Assembly (NCBI GenBank): GCA_041595355.1
Contig: JBFHKO010000007.1
Span: 1 to 32,417 of the forward strand
Source: JBFHKO01 sp041595355
Lineage (GTDB): Bacteria > Pseudomonadota > Gammaproteobacteria > Enterobacterales > Aeromonadaceae
Direction of reading: 5' to 3'
Length of the DNA stretch: 32,417 nucleotides
Below, piece by piece: positions 15,269-22,756 of this stretch (positions within the stretch are counted from its first letter, which is position 1; each line of letters opens with the position of its first letter). Made by a program: the position numbers and the translations under genes. The notes beneath the pieces are model-generated. The model saw nothing but the letters and a program-made list of their open reading frames with translations. It was not told the origin of the DNA and did not search any database.

Positions 15269-16294
15269 TTACCCCAGTTGCCGCAATGCCTGCCAGACCC
15301 GCTCGGGCTCAAGTTCGGTCAGGCACTTGAGATGGCCGAGCGGACATTCGCGCTTGAAACAGGGGCGGCAGTCGATGTCGGTATGCACCACTTCCACCTT
15401 CTCCCCCAGCGGCGGCGTATAGCCCGGCGAGGTGGAGCCATAGACGGCCACCAGCGGCGTGCCCACGGCGGCGCTGATGTGCATCAGGCCCGAGTCGTTG
15501 CTCACCACCGCCTGGCAGGCAGCCAGCAGATCGATCGCCTCGGTGAGGCTGGTCTGGCCGGCCAGCAGATGGCAGCCCGCCTGACGCTCGGCGGGCAGGG
15601 CTTCACGGATGGCCTGGGCGACGGGCTGGTCCTTGGCCGAGCCGAAGATCCACACCTGACCACCTTTATCTATCCAGCGGCGAGCCACGTCGGCGTAGTG
15701 CGCCTCGGGCCAGCGCTTGGCGGGGCCGAACTCGGCTCCCGGACAGAGGCCCAGCACCGGCCGGCTTTCTTCGAGGCCGAGCCGCTGCCGGGCGGCAAGC
15801 TGCTGCTGCGTATCCACGCACAGTGCCGGGTAAGGGGTGGCGGGCAGCGCACTATCGCCGCTCATCTGTGCCTTGGGGAAGGCCAGCGCCATGTAACGAC
15901 GCACCATCAGCGGGAAGGCGCGCTTGTTGCTGCGCAGATCGTTCAGGATCCCGAAGCGGCTCTCGCCCTTCCAGCCGGTGCGGCGCGCTATGCCGGCAAA
16001 CAGTGGGATCAGCGCCGATTTCAGCGAGTTGGGCAGCACCAGGGCCCACTGATACCCCTCTTTTTTCAGCTCTCGCCCCAGGCGCCAGCGGGTGGCCAGC
16101 TGCAACTCGCCATGCCCCAGCGGCATCTTGATGGCCCTGTCCACCTGGGGCATGCGCGCCAGCAGCGGCAGACACCAGCTGGGCGCCATGACATGCAGCT
16201 CGGCCCCAGGATGCTGCTGCTTGAGGGTGATGTAGAGGCTCTGGGACATCACCATGTCCCCGACCCAGGAGGGGCCTATGACCAGGATTTTCAT
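15269..16294 (-). CDS. waaF: ADP-heptose:LPS heptosyltransferase II
   Basis: WaaF adds the second heptose of the inner core. The 341-residue GT9 protein begins MKILVIGPSWVGDMVMSQSL, the family hallmark with the catalytic Asp13. It continues with NSLKSALIPLFAGI, the CPGAEFGPAKRWPEAHYA donor-binding segment, VVSNDSGLMHISAAVGTPLVAVYGSTSP and the WaaF-specific cysteine cluster CRPCFKRECPLGHLKCL. It is the most canonical of the three GT9 proteins here. It is divergent from the AT-rich GT2 gene. Confidence 0.95.
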   Translation of the reverse strand: MKILVIGPSWVGDMVMSQSLYITLKQQHPGAELHVMAPSWCLPLLARMPQVDRAIKMPLGHGELQLATRWRLGRELKKEGYQWALVLPNSLKSALIPLFAGIARRTGWKGESRFGILNDLRSNKRAFPLMVRRYMALAFPKAQMSGDSALPATPYPALCVDTQQQLAARQRLGLEESRPVLGLCPGAEFGPAKRWPEAHYADVARRWIDKGGQVWIFGSAKDQPVAQAIREALPAERQAGCHLLAGQTSLTEAIDLLAACQAVVSNDSGLMHISAAVGTPLVAVYGSTSPGYTPPLGEKVEVVHTDIDCRPCFKRECPLGHLKCLTELEPERVWQALRQLG

Positions 16295-16338
16295 ATCTTA
16301 ACGAAACCAGTAGATGTCTGTATGGTATATTCGACAGT

Positions 16339-16366
16339 ATTATATAGGTATCGGAGATTTTTTCAC
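16339..16366 (-). promoter_or_regulatory. Probable promoter of waaF in the AT-rich divergent region
   Basis: On the minus strand GTGAAA, a 16-nt spacer and a perfect TATAAT lie 45 nt upstream of the waaF ATG. The surrounding 73-bp intergenic region is strongly AT-rich and also offers TATTAT/TATATA -10 candidates for the divergent GT2 gene, with no good -35. Confidence 0.45.
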
Positions 16367-16367
16367 C

Positions 16368-17288
16368 ATGGATGTGTCGATAGTCATCATCAATTACAAT
16401 TCACATCGGCATACTGTCAATTGTATCAGCTCAATCATTGAAAATACGAATGAAAAAATAGCCTATGAAATAATAGTGGTAGACAACAACTCAGCCGCGG
16501 ATGATCTAGCCATGCTGAAGGAAAGTCTATCCGAGATGAGTACTGGCTGCATTCGGGTTTTTGAAAGCACAAAAAATACCGGATTTGCGCTGGGGAACAT
16601 GCTTGGGGTTAATTTTGCCTCAGGAAAGTATCTTTTTTTGTTGAACAATGACTGTTCCTTAATGAACGATGCGGTGGCCGAGCTGTTCGGATATATGGAG
16701 TCTCAACCATCAATTTCGCTGGCTGTGCCACAGTGCCATGACCGCAATGGTAACCATGTGGCAGCATTCGACTATTTTCCCACCGTGGCCAATCAGTGGC
16801 TCGGTGCCGGATTGTGCCGTTTGCTCAAGCCAGAGAGTTACCCTCAGCGGAAAAGGATCTATGAGCAGCCTATTTCCGTTCCCATGGTTTCCGGCTCTGC
16901 AATGTTCTTCAGGCGGGAGATGTTCAATGCGGTAGGCGGGCTTGACACAAACTATTTTCTTTATTGCGAAGAAGAGGATGTTTGCTTGCGATTGAGCCGG
17001 ATTGGTGGCGGTATAGTGCATGTGCCCATGGCTAAAGTTTTACATGTTGGTGGAGGGAGCACGCATAGGAATGCTGAAATAGAAAAAGAATTTTATATTT
17101 CGCTATTTTATTTCTTAAGCAAGAACTACGGGTGGGCTGCGGCTTCTGCTATTAAGTTTAGATATGTAATCAAGGAGGCGCTGAAGGCATTTAAAAACAA
17201 GAAAAGACTAAGTATCTTGTGGTTTTTACTGAAGCGGCCGCATCTCGGTAAATCCATGCGTCATCGCCAAGTGTGCAAAACAACGTGA
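16368..17288 (+). CDS. Family 2 glycosyltransferase, rhamnosyltransferase-like
   Basis: The 306-residue GT-A protein has MDVSIVIINYNSHRHTVNCI at the N terminus, EIIVVDNNS, NTGFALGNMLGVNFASGKY, NNDC at 93-96 in place of the usual DxD, and the acceptor/catalytic region YFLYCEEEDVCLRL near residue 200. This pattern is typical of WbbL/RfbF-like rhamnosyltransferases, but donor and linkage are not certain. ATG 16368 has GGAG at 16353-16356. Base composition and codon use (AAA, ATA, TTT, TTA) are much AT-richer than in all neighbours, so the gene was probably acquired. Its stop lies 4 nt before a sequence resembling an IS903-type terminal repeat. It probably adds an outer-core or O-chain-linking sugar. 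Confidence 0.85.
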   Translation: MDVSIVIINYNSHRHTVNCISSIIENTNEKIAYEIIVVDNNSAADDLAMLKESLSEMSTGCIRVFESTKNTGFALGNMLGVNFASGKYLFLLNNDCSLMNDAVAELFGYMESQPSISLAVPQCHDRNGNHVAAFDYFPTVANQWLGAGLCRLLKPESYPQRKRIYEQPISVPMVSGSAMFFRREMFNAVGGLDTNYFLYCEEEDVCLRLSRIGGGIVHVPMAKVLHVGGGSTHRNAEIEKEFYISLFYFLSKNYGWAAASAIKFRYVIKEALKAFKNKKRLSILWFLLKRPHLGKSMRHRQVCKTT

Positions 17289-17291
17289 CGC

Positions 17292-17309
17292 GGCCTTGTT
17301 GCCTAAATC
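17292..17309 (+). mobile_element. Possible solo IS5/IS903-type insertion-sequence end
   Basis: GGCCTTGTTGCCTAAATC matches 15 of 18 positions of the IS903 terminal inverted repeat as I recall it (GGCTTTGTTGAATAAATC). About 60 nt inside, an ATG at 17369 begins MSKPSSNG, then no transposase-like sequence continues. No partner inverted repeat is seen in the window, so this would be a decayed left end. The recall-based comparison needs a database check. Confidence 0.4.
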
Positions 17310-17444
17310 AGGGAGCTATCTGCATTCTCGGTGATCTGATCGCTTAGAATGACCACCGAGAGCATCATATGAGCAAGCCATCCAGCAATGGCATTGCCAG
17401 ACCCATCATGGCCGCTGCGGGCATGGTTTTCGTTACAGTGGGGC

Positions 17445-18182
17445 TCAAGGCCGTCGGCTACGAGAAAGCCAGCGACGGGTTCTGTAGATTAGATTGAACC
17501 CACTATCCAAGGTGCGGAAAGCCTCCCGCCTTATTTTCGCACCTATGCTCATGTCCGGTTTGGCCCTGTCTTCTATCTCGGAATTGAAATGTTCATGCTC
17601 TACGACGGGGGGTTCTATGCCCAGGGCCGGCACGCCATGGCGCCATTCCCGGTCCATGAAATCATCCACTGGCAGGTAGAAGCGCTCCGAGTAGGCCAGA
17701 AAACGGGCCGCGGCCGCCGGCGCCAAGGCATAGCACTGGGTGCCTCGGGGTTTGTCCAGATATTTGCAGAGGCTTCGCCGCTCTGCGAGCGGCTCGAGCA
17801 ACAGCCGTCTGCCATCGAAAAGCCGCGCCAGTCGCAGGTAGGGGTAACGCGCCAGCAAATCGGGTAGTTGGGGCAGCAGGGTTGCGAGGCCATCACCCAG
17901 GCGCACATCATCCTCGATGACCAGAATGGGTTCATTGTGCTCAAGGCACCGCTGCCACAGGGCATAGTGGCTGGCGTAGCAGGCCACCTCGCCCGGCATC
18001 AGCGGGTGGCCTTTGCGCCGCAGACGCTTTTGGGCGTCATATTTTTTCAGTAGCGGATGCACGCCCGCCCGCCCGTCGACCGCCTCGAAGAACTCGAACG
18101 GGATCCCGAGTCGCTCCAGTTGTTGCTGCATCTTCTGGCATCGGTCGGTCGACCGGGCGAGGTTGATGACGAATACATGCAT
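17445..18182 (-). CDS. Family 25 glycosyltransferase (LPS biosynthesis)
   Basis: The 245-residue protein starts MHVFVINLARSTDRCQKMQQ and has GEVACYASHYALWQRCLEHNEPILVIEDDVRL with the acidic EDD at 90-92, the family 25 (LgtB/Lex2B-like) signature. Such enzymes add galactose or glucose to lipooligosaccharide; the sugar here is unknown. The C-terminal end is Arg-rich (RTRRWLSRSRRP), consistent with membrane association. It lies 47 bp after waaL on the same strand and probably ends the hldD-wahA-waaL-GT25 unit. The 156-bp gap on its 3' side holds the putative insertion-sequence end and a CTCGGTG/CACCGAG inverted repeat (17327-17333/17354-17360). Confidence 0.88.
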   Translation of the reverse strand: MHVFVINLARSTDRCQKMQQQLERLGIPFEFFEAVDGRAGVHPLLKKYDAQKRLRRKGHPLMPGEVACYASHYALWQRCLEHNEPILVIEDDVRLGDGLATLLPQLPDLLARYPYLRLARLFDGRRLLLEPLAERRSLCKYLDKPRGTQCYALAPAAAARFLAYSERFYLPVDDFMDREWRHGVPALGIEPPVVEHEHFNSEIEDRAKPDMSIGAKIRREAFRTLDSGFNLIYRTRRWLSRSRRP

Positions 18183-18229
18183 GGTACGGACAGCCTCTTC
18201 GTGCGGGAATCCAACGGGGGTGCGGCATG

Positions 18230-19480
18230 CTAGCCGTTGTGCGCAGCTTCACACAAGGGCTTGTGCGTTTCGGCCGCCAGCAGCAACAGCGCCAGCAGCA
18301 AAGGGTAAAAGACAATGCCCGAATTATGGCCAAGAAAGGCCTGGCTGAGGCTGTAGTCCATGGTCGCCAGCACATGGACTACGGCGGCGGTGGCCAGCGT
18401 GTGCTGCACTGACGCACCTGAGGCGGACAGCAGGCGTTTGGCGCCGAACAGCGGCAGCAGGAATATCGCCAGCAGGGCGCCCAGGCCAATCAGGCCGCGT
18501 TTGGCCAGCTCATCCAGATACTGGTTGTGGGCGTGGAAGTTCATTTCATAGGTATGCGGACTCAGGTTGCCCGCTTCGACCTGCTGCCGCTGCGATTCGC
18601 GGATGCCGTTATTGCCCCAGCCGAGCAGCGGTTTGTCGACGAAGCTGTGCAGGGCGCTTTGCCAGAGTTGAAAGCGGATGCCAAGGGAGCTGTGCTGGTT
18701 GCCGCCGGAGAGGTACTGGCTCACGTCATCGTGCGCCTGCTGGAGGCGGTTCGCGACGCCGCTCTGCGGCAGTGCCACCACCATCAGCAGAGTCAGCAGA
18801 CCGGCAGCCAGTCCGAATTTGAGGCCTCTTGAAAACCAGCTGCGAAACAGCAGGTACCAGGTCAGCAGCACCAGCGGCAGCAGCACCCAGCCGCCGCGCG
18901 AGCCCGAGAGCAGGCTACCCAGCATGCCCGATAGGGCGGCGGCGGCGAGGAAGAACTGCCAGCCGCGGTGGCCGCTTTGATGAGCCCATGCCAGGCCACA
19001 GAGGGAGATAAGTCCCAGACTCATGCTGATGTCGCCGCTCTGGATGGGATGATTGAAGCTGCTCAAGGCCCGCTCCATCCCCAGCACCAGCTTCTGGTAT
19101 AGGGCGATGCTGCCCGCCAGCAGGGCACCGAGGCCAATGCCGCCCATCAGCATCTCGAAGCGGGGACGATAGCGGCACAGCAGCGGCAGCATCAGCGTCA
19201 GCATCAGCAGGCGGCTGGGCCGGTCCAGCTCCCGCAGCCGGCCGCCATCCCACCAGACGGAGAGGGCCTGAATGATAAAAAAGGCAAGAAACACCCAGAG
19301 CAGCATCCGGGCGTTGGGGGAGAGCGCCTGCCAGTAGCTGCGCCGCCAGACGAAGGGCAGTGCCAGCGCCAGCAGCAGAAAGAAGCCCACCGAATAGCCA
19401 CTGGGCACTGTCAGGCACAGGGCACCGAACAGGAACACCGCCAGCTGCACCAGGTTGTTGAGCGAAAGCAACGGGGTCAT
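18230..19480 (-). CDS. waaL: O-antigen ligase
   Basis: WaaL joins undecaprenyl-linked O-polysaccharide to lipid A-core on the periplasmic face. The 416-residue protein has about ten to twelve hydrophobic segments and a large periplasmic loop (about residues 255-330). That loop carries SSLGIRFQLWQSALH (conserved Arg) and FHAHNQYLDELAKRG (conserved His), the Wzy_C/WaaL motif. The SGSRGGWVLLPLVL segment is also typical. The ATG shares one base with the wahA stop (TGATG), indicating coupling. No Wzx/Wzy/Wzz genes are in the window, so O-antigen synthesis genes must lie elsewhere if present. Confidence 0.9.
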   Translation of the reverse strand: MTPLLSLNNLVQLAVFLFGALCLTVPSGYSVGFFLLLALALPFVWRRSYWQALSPNARMLLWVFLAFFIIQALSVWWDGGRLRELDRPSRLLMLTLMLPLLCRYRPRFEMLMGGIGLGALLAGSIALYQKLVLGMERALSSFNHPIQSGDISMSLGLISLCGLAWAHQSGHRGWQFFLAAAALSGMLGSLLSGSRGGWVLLPLVLLTWYLLFRSWFSRGLKFGLAAGLLTLLMVVALPQSGVANRLQQAHDDVSQYLSGGNQHSSLGIRFQLWQSALHSFVDKPLLGWGNNGIRESQRQQVEAGNLSPHTYEMNFHAHNQYLDELAKRGLIGLGALLAIFLLPLFGAKRLLSASGASVQHTLATAAVVHVLATMDYSLSQAFLGHNSGIVFYPLLLALLLLAAETHKPLCEAAHNG

Positions 19481-21246
19481 CAGTTTTTCACCTTCTTGAA
19501 CAGGTAGTTGCCGCGCACCTTGCGCCAGAGGCCGAATGCGTCTGTGCGCGGGAAGATGCCGATGCGACGGATGGCGTAGGGGTCCTGATGCAGGGCCAGG
19601 GGGCCGGAGTGGGTGGCCACCGCGAACGGGTAGCCGGCCTCTTGCACCAGCCGCTTGCTGGTGGCGTCGTAGTCGCCATAGGGGTAGGCGAAGGAGAGCA
19701 GCGGCGCGCCGGTGATGGCTTCCAGCTGGGCCTTGTTCTGCTCGATTTCCTGCCGCTGTTGTGCTTCGTCCAGCTGGCTCAGGCGCGGATGGGTGAGGGT
19801 GTGGCCGCCGAGCTCCACCCGGCCGCTGGCGACCAGCTGCCTGAGCTCATCCTCATTCATCAACGGCACCGGCCGGTCGGGGTTGTCGGCCACCTCCACG
19901 TCCCAGCGGTTGTGATCCTCGCCGGTGACCACGTAGATCACCGCCTTGAAGTCATATTTTTCCAGCAGCGGCAGCAGCAGCAGGTTGTCGCGATAGCCAT
20001 CGTCCACCGTCAGGATGACGAAACGCTTGCCCGGCTGCAGCCGATGAATGAAGCCCTTGTCGGCCAGATCCTGGAAGGTGAGGGTTTCGAAGCCCTGGCG
20101 CTTGAGCAGCCGTAGGTGCTTTTCCAGCATCGCCACCGGCAGCCAGGTGCCATGCACCCCCTTTTCGCTGTCGTCGCGGATGAAGCGGTGGTACATGAGC
20201 ACCGGTATCTCGCGCTGGCGGGTGCCGACCCAGGCATCCTGATACACCTGCTCGAGGCGCTCGACCACGGCATCGAGATCGTATTCCTGCCGCACCCGCT
20301 CGCGCACCGCCGTGGCACTCTGTCCCAGCGCCACTCCCTGTTCGATCAGCGCAGGCAGGGCGGCAAAGTCGATGTCGAGATCGGTGGGGCCGATGTCGCC
20401 GAAGTTGGAGGCCAGGGCGGCGTCGAGGTTCGCCTCGGTTACCACGCCTATGGCCCTGGCCTCGCCGATGGCCAGGGTGGGGCGGGCGCAGAGCAGCGCC
20501 TCCATGGCTACCCGGCCGGCGCCGATGACCAGATCGCTGCCGGCCAGCAGGCTGGGCATGTCCTCCACGTAGCCGATGAACTCGGCCTTGTCCTTGAAGC
20601 GCTCGAAGCGGGCGCTCACCTGGCTGCCGCTCACCACCTGCACCCGGTAGCGCTGCAGATCCAGCACCTCGTCCAGCAGCCGGTAGCAGAGCTCGCCCTT
20701 GGGGCCGGTCAGGCGGCCGACGATGGCGATCACCGGTTTGGCGTTGGTCGGCGGGGCGGCGGGCACGAACCTGTCGGTCTCGATGCCGTTGCGGATGACC
20801 CGTATCTGTTCGGCCGGCACGCCCAGGGCGTCGATGAGCTGCTGCCTGATCTCCTCGCACACTGCCACCGCCGTGTGGCCCAGGGCATGGAAGGCCTTGC
20901 GCGAGGCATGCACCGGCTGGCGGCCATGCACAGTGGTGACCATGGGGGTGCCGGTGAGCTTGCAGGCGACATAACTGCTCCAGCCGGAGGCGCGGCTGTG
21001 GGCATGCACCAGCTGGATGTTGTGCTTTTTGATGAGCCAGACGAGGTAGGCCACATGCCAGAAGCGGCGCGGGATGCTGCGCCTGTTGAAGCGCAGCCGG
21101 AACAGGGGCCCGTTCACCGGCTTGGTCAGGGTGTCGGAGACGAAGCAGACGCTGTGGCCCTTCTCGATAAGCCGGTTGCCGATGGTGGTGGCGTACACCT
21201 CGGCGCCGGTGACCTCCAGCTGCGAGAGGGCCATCAGGATGTTCAT
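19480..21246 (-). CDS. wahA: WahA-type bifunctional glycosyltransferase/deacetylase
   Basis: The 588-residue protein is a fusion. Residues 1-345 form a GT4 GT-B glycosyltransferase (MNILMALSQLEVTGAEVYA, LVHAHSRASGWSSY, IRNGIETDRF, AIVGRLTGPKGE, GAGRVAMEALLCARP). Residues 348-588 form a NodB/CE4 polysaccharide deacetylase with TVDDG at 413-417, HTLTHP at 482-487 and AYPYG at 520-524. Aeromonas WahA has this architecture and was described as transferring GlcNAc to core heptose and deacetylating it to GlcN, jobs done by separate WabH and WabN in Klebsiella. All CE4 metal-ligand motifs appear intact. It sits between hldD and waaL on one strand, with a GC-rich hairpin upstream. Confidence 0.85.
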   Translation of the reverse strand: MNILMALSQLEVTGAEVYATTIGNRLIEKGHSVCFVSDTLTKPVNGPLFRLRFNRRSIPRRFWHVAYLVWLIKKHNIQLVHAHSRASGWSSYVACKLTGTPMVTTVHGRQPVHASRKAFHALGHTAVAVCEEIRQQLIDALGVPAEQIRVIRNGIETDRFVPAAPPTNAKPVIAIVGRLTGPKGELCYRLLDEVLDLQRYRVQVVSGSQVSARFERFKDKAEFIGYVEDMPSLLAGSDLVIGAGRVAMEALLCARPTLAIGEARAIGVVTEANLDAALASNFGDIGPTDLDIDFAALPALIEQGVALGQSATAVRERVRQEYDLDAVVERLEQVYQDAWVGTRQREIPVLMYHRFIRDDSEKGVHGTWLPVAMLEKHLRLLKRQGFETLTFQDLADKGFIHRLQPGKRFVILTVDDGYRDNLLLLPLLEKYDFKAVIYVVTGEDHNRWDVEVADNPDRPVPLMNEDELRQLVASGRVELGGHTLTHPRLSQLDEAQQRQEIEQNKAQLEAITGAPLLSFAYPYGDYDATSKRLVQEAGYPFAVATHSGPLALHQDPYAIRRIGIFPRTDAFGLWRKVRGNYLFKKVKN

Positions 21247-21263
21247 GCGGGTTCCTCGAAGCG

Positions 21264-21285
21264 GCCGGGGCGGGCGGGCCCCGGC
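21264..21285 (-). other. GC-rich hairpin between hldD and wahA
   Basis: GCCGGGGC (21264-21271) and GCCCCGGC (21278-21285) form an 8-bp stem with a 6-nt loop in the 48-bp gap. No T run follows on the minus strand. It could lower read-through from hldD or protect its 3' end. Confidence 0.45.
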
Positions 21286-21294
21286 GGGACAGTA

Positions 21295-22248
21295 TTACTG
21301 GTTCAGCCAGGCCATGTATTCGGCCACGCCTTCGGCGACCGAGCGGAACGACACATCGCAGCCGGTGGCGCGCAGCTTGGTCAGATCGGCCTGGGTGAAG
21401 CTCTGGTAGCGCCCCTTGAGGTGGTCCGGGAAGGGGATGTATTCCACCTCACCGCGGCCGTGGTGGCGGATCACCGCCTCGGCCACTTCCTGGAAGGGCT
21501 CGGCGCGGCCGGTGCCGCAGTTGAAGATGCCCGAGTGCTGCGAGTGCTTCCAGAACCAGAGGATCACCTGGCAGACATCGGCCACGTAGATGAAATCGCG
21601 GGTCTGGCCGCCATCCGGGAAGCCGTCGCAGCCGGCAAACAGCTTGGGATTGTCACCCTTGAGCATCTGGTTGTTGAGATGGTAGGCGACGCTGGCCATG
21701 CTGCCCTTGTGGTTCTCGCGCGGGCCGTAGACGTTGAAGTACTTGAGGCCGACGATCTGGCTGGTGGTGGTGGGCATCAGGCGGCGCACATATTCGTCGA
21801 ACAGGAACTTGGAGTAGCCGTAGACGTTCAGCGGCTGCTCGAAGCGGCGTTCCTCGATGAAGTTGTCGTTGCGCCCGCCATAGGTGGCGGCGGAGGAGGC
21901 GTAGATGAAGGGGATGCCCCGCTCCAGGCAGAAGTGCAGCAGGTCCTTGGAGTAGTCGTAGTTCACCTCCATCACGAACTTGCCGTTCCACTCGGTAGTG
22001 GCCGAGCAGGCGCCCTGATGGAAGATGACCTCAATCTCGTCCCACTCCTCGAAGGGATCGCCCGAGACCACCCGGGCGATGAACTCATCCTTGTCCAGGT
22101 AGTCGGCGATATCCAGATCCACCAGGTTGGCAAACTTGGTGCCGTCGGTGAGATCGTCCACCACGACGATGTTCTTGTGTCCGGCTTCATTCAGAGCCTT
22201 GACCAGATTGCTGCCGATGAAACCGGCGCCGCCAGTAACGATGATCAT
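21295..22248 (-). CDS. hldD: ADP-L-glycero-D-manno-heptose 6-epimerase
   Basis: HldD makes the ADP-L,D-heptose used by the heptosyltransferases of this locus. The 317-residue short-chain dehydrogenase/epimerase starts MIIVTGGAGFIGSN (nucleotide-binding GxxGxxG). It has the YGYSK catalytic Tyr/Lys motif, KYFNVYGPREN, and the family pattern DDLTDGTKFANLVDLDIADY. E. coli HldD has 310 residues. A long in-frame extension to 22572 is rejected because the conserved fold begins at 22248; GAGG lies about 9 nt upstream. It marks the far end of the core locus, as in Vibrio. Confidence 0.97.
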   Translation of the reverse strand: MIIVTGGAGFIGSNLVKALNEAGHKNIVVVDDLTDGTKFANLVDLDIADYLDKDEFIARVVSGDPFEEWDEIEVIFHQGACSATTEWNGKFVMEVNYDYSKDLLHFCLERGIPFIYASSAATYGGRNDNFIEERRFEQPLNVYGYSKFLFDEYVRRLMPTTTSQIVGLKYFNVYGPRENHKGSMASVAYHLNNQMLKGDNPKLFAGCDGFPDGGQTRDFIYVADVCQVILWFWKHSQHSGIFNCGTGRAEPFQEVAEAVIRHHGRGEVEYIPFPDHLKGRYQSFTQADLTKLRATGCDVSFRSVAEGVAEYMAWLNQ

Positions 22249-22756
22249 GTGCAATGTGCCTCGCTGGGTGCCCGCCTGCCGCCGCAGGCGCTGGGGATGA
22301 GGGGCCTGGTGCGCAGAAGCGCCCGCGGCATGCCATAAAGTGGCGCAAAGTGTACCACAGGCGGGCATGGGTGCATCCCTTGCCGTCATCCTGGGGGGCC
22401 TTTTTCGCTGCGTGCGAGTCCCCTGTGCGAGCATCCCCCCTGGCGCCCATCCGGCCGTCGGGGGGAACGCCGCGCTGACATGCGTCGGCACGGCTGTGTC
22501 ATGGCCAGCGATACGATTGGCTGGGTGCGCCGCCGCCCCATCGATATAAATACGGCGGATGCCTGCATGCATGGTCTATAAATTGCTGATGACTGACATT
22601 GCTGGTGTTGCATGCTGGCGGCTTGGCCAAGCCAGCGGTCACGGCCAGCGGCACCGCTCTTGTATTGACCTGGGGCGGGTGTTAGAAACAGCGGGGGAAT
22701 GCCGCCGGGCGGCACTCTGCCGAGCACGGAACCATCAACAGCGAGAGGGATGACAG
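22249..22756. other. 508-bp intergenic region between hldD and livK
   Basis: No protein-coding gene is supported here; the open frames are upstream extensions of hldD or shadows. The left part is GC-rich. On the minus strand TGGTACACT (22349-22357) fits an extended -10 element about 100 nt before hldD. Around 22540-22620 the sequence becomes AT-richer, with TATAAA at 22545-22550 and 22577-22582 and repeated GCATGC words, but no -35 pairs well with them. TTGACC at 22665-22670 also has no good -10. It probably holds divergent promoters for hldD and the liv operon, plus regulator sites I cannot identify. Confidence 0.5.
22349..22357 (-). promoter_or_regulatory. Possible extended -10 promoter of hldD
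   Basis: On the minus strand TGGTACACT has the TGn extension and a 4/6 match to TATAAT. No clear -35 or heat-shock (sigma-32) box is seen upstream, although hldD is heat-shock induced in E. coli. Confidence 0.28.

Noticed and set aside
15153..16367. JUMPstart/ops element for RfaH control of LPS genes
   Set aside because: I looked for GGCGGTAG-type ops sequences upstream of waaF, the GT2 gene and hldD and did not see one.
17369..17497. 42-residue frame MSKPSSNGIARP... as a gene
   Set aside because: There is no ribosome-binding site, it overlaps the GT25 3' end antisense and it resembles no family; more likely part of a decayed element.
20116..22338. 740-codon open frame antisense to wahA and hldD
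   Set aside because: It is a mirror of two well-supported genes in GC-rich DNA, with low-complexity Gly/Ala/His/Gln-rich sequence and no recognisable domain.
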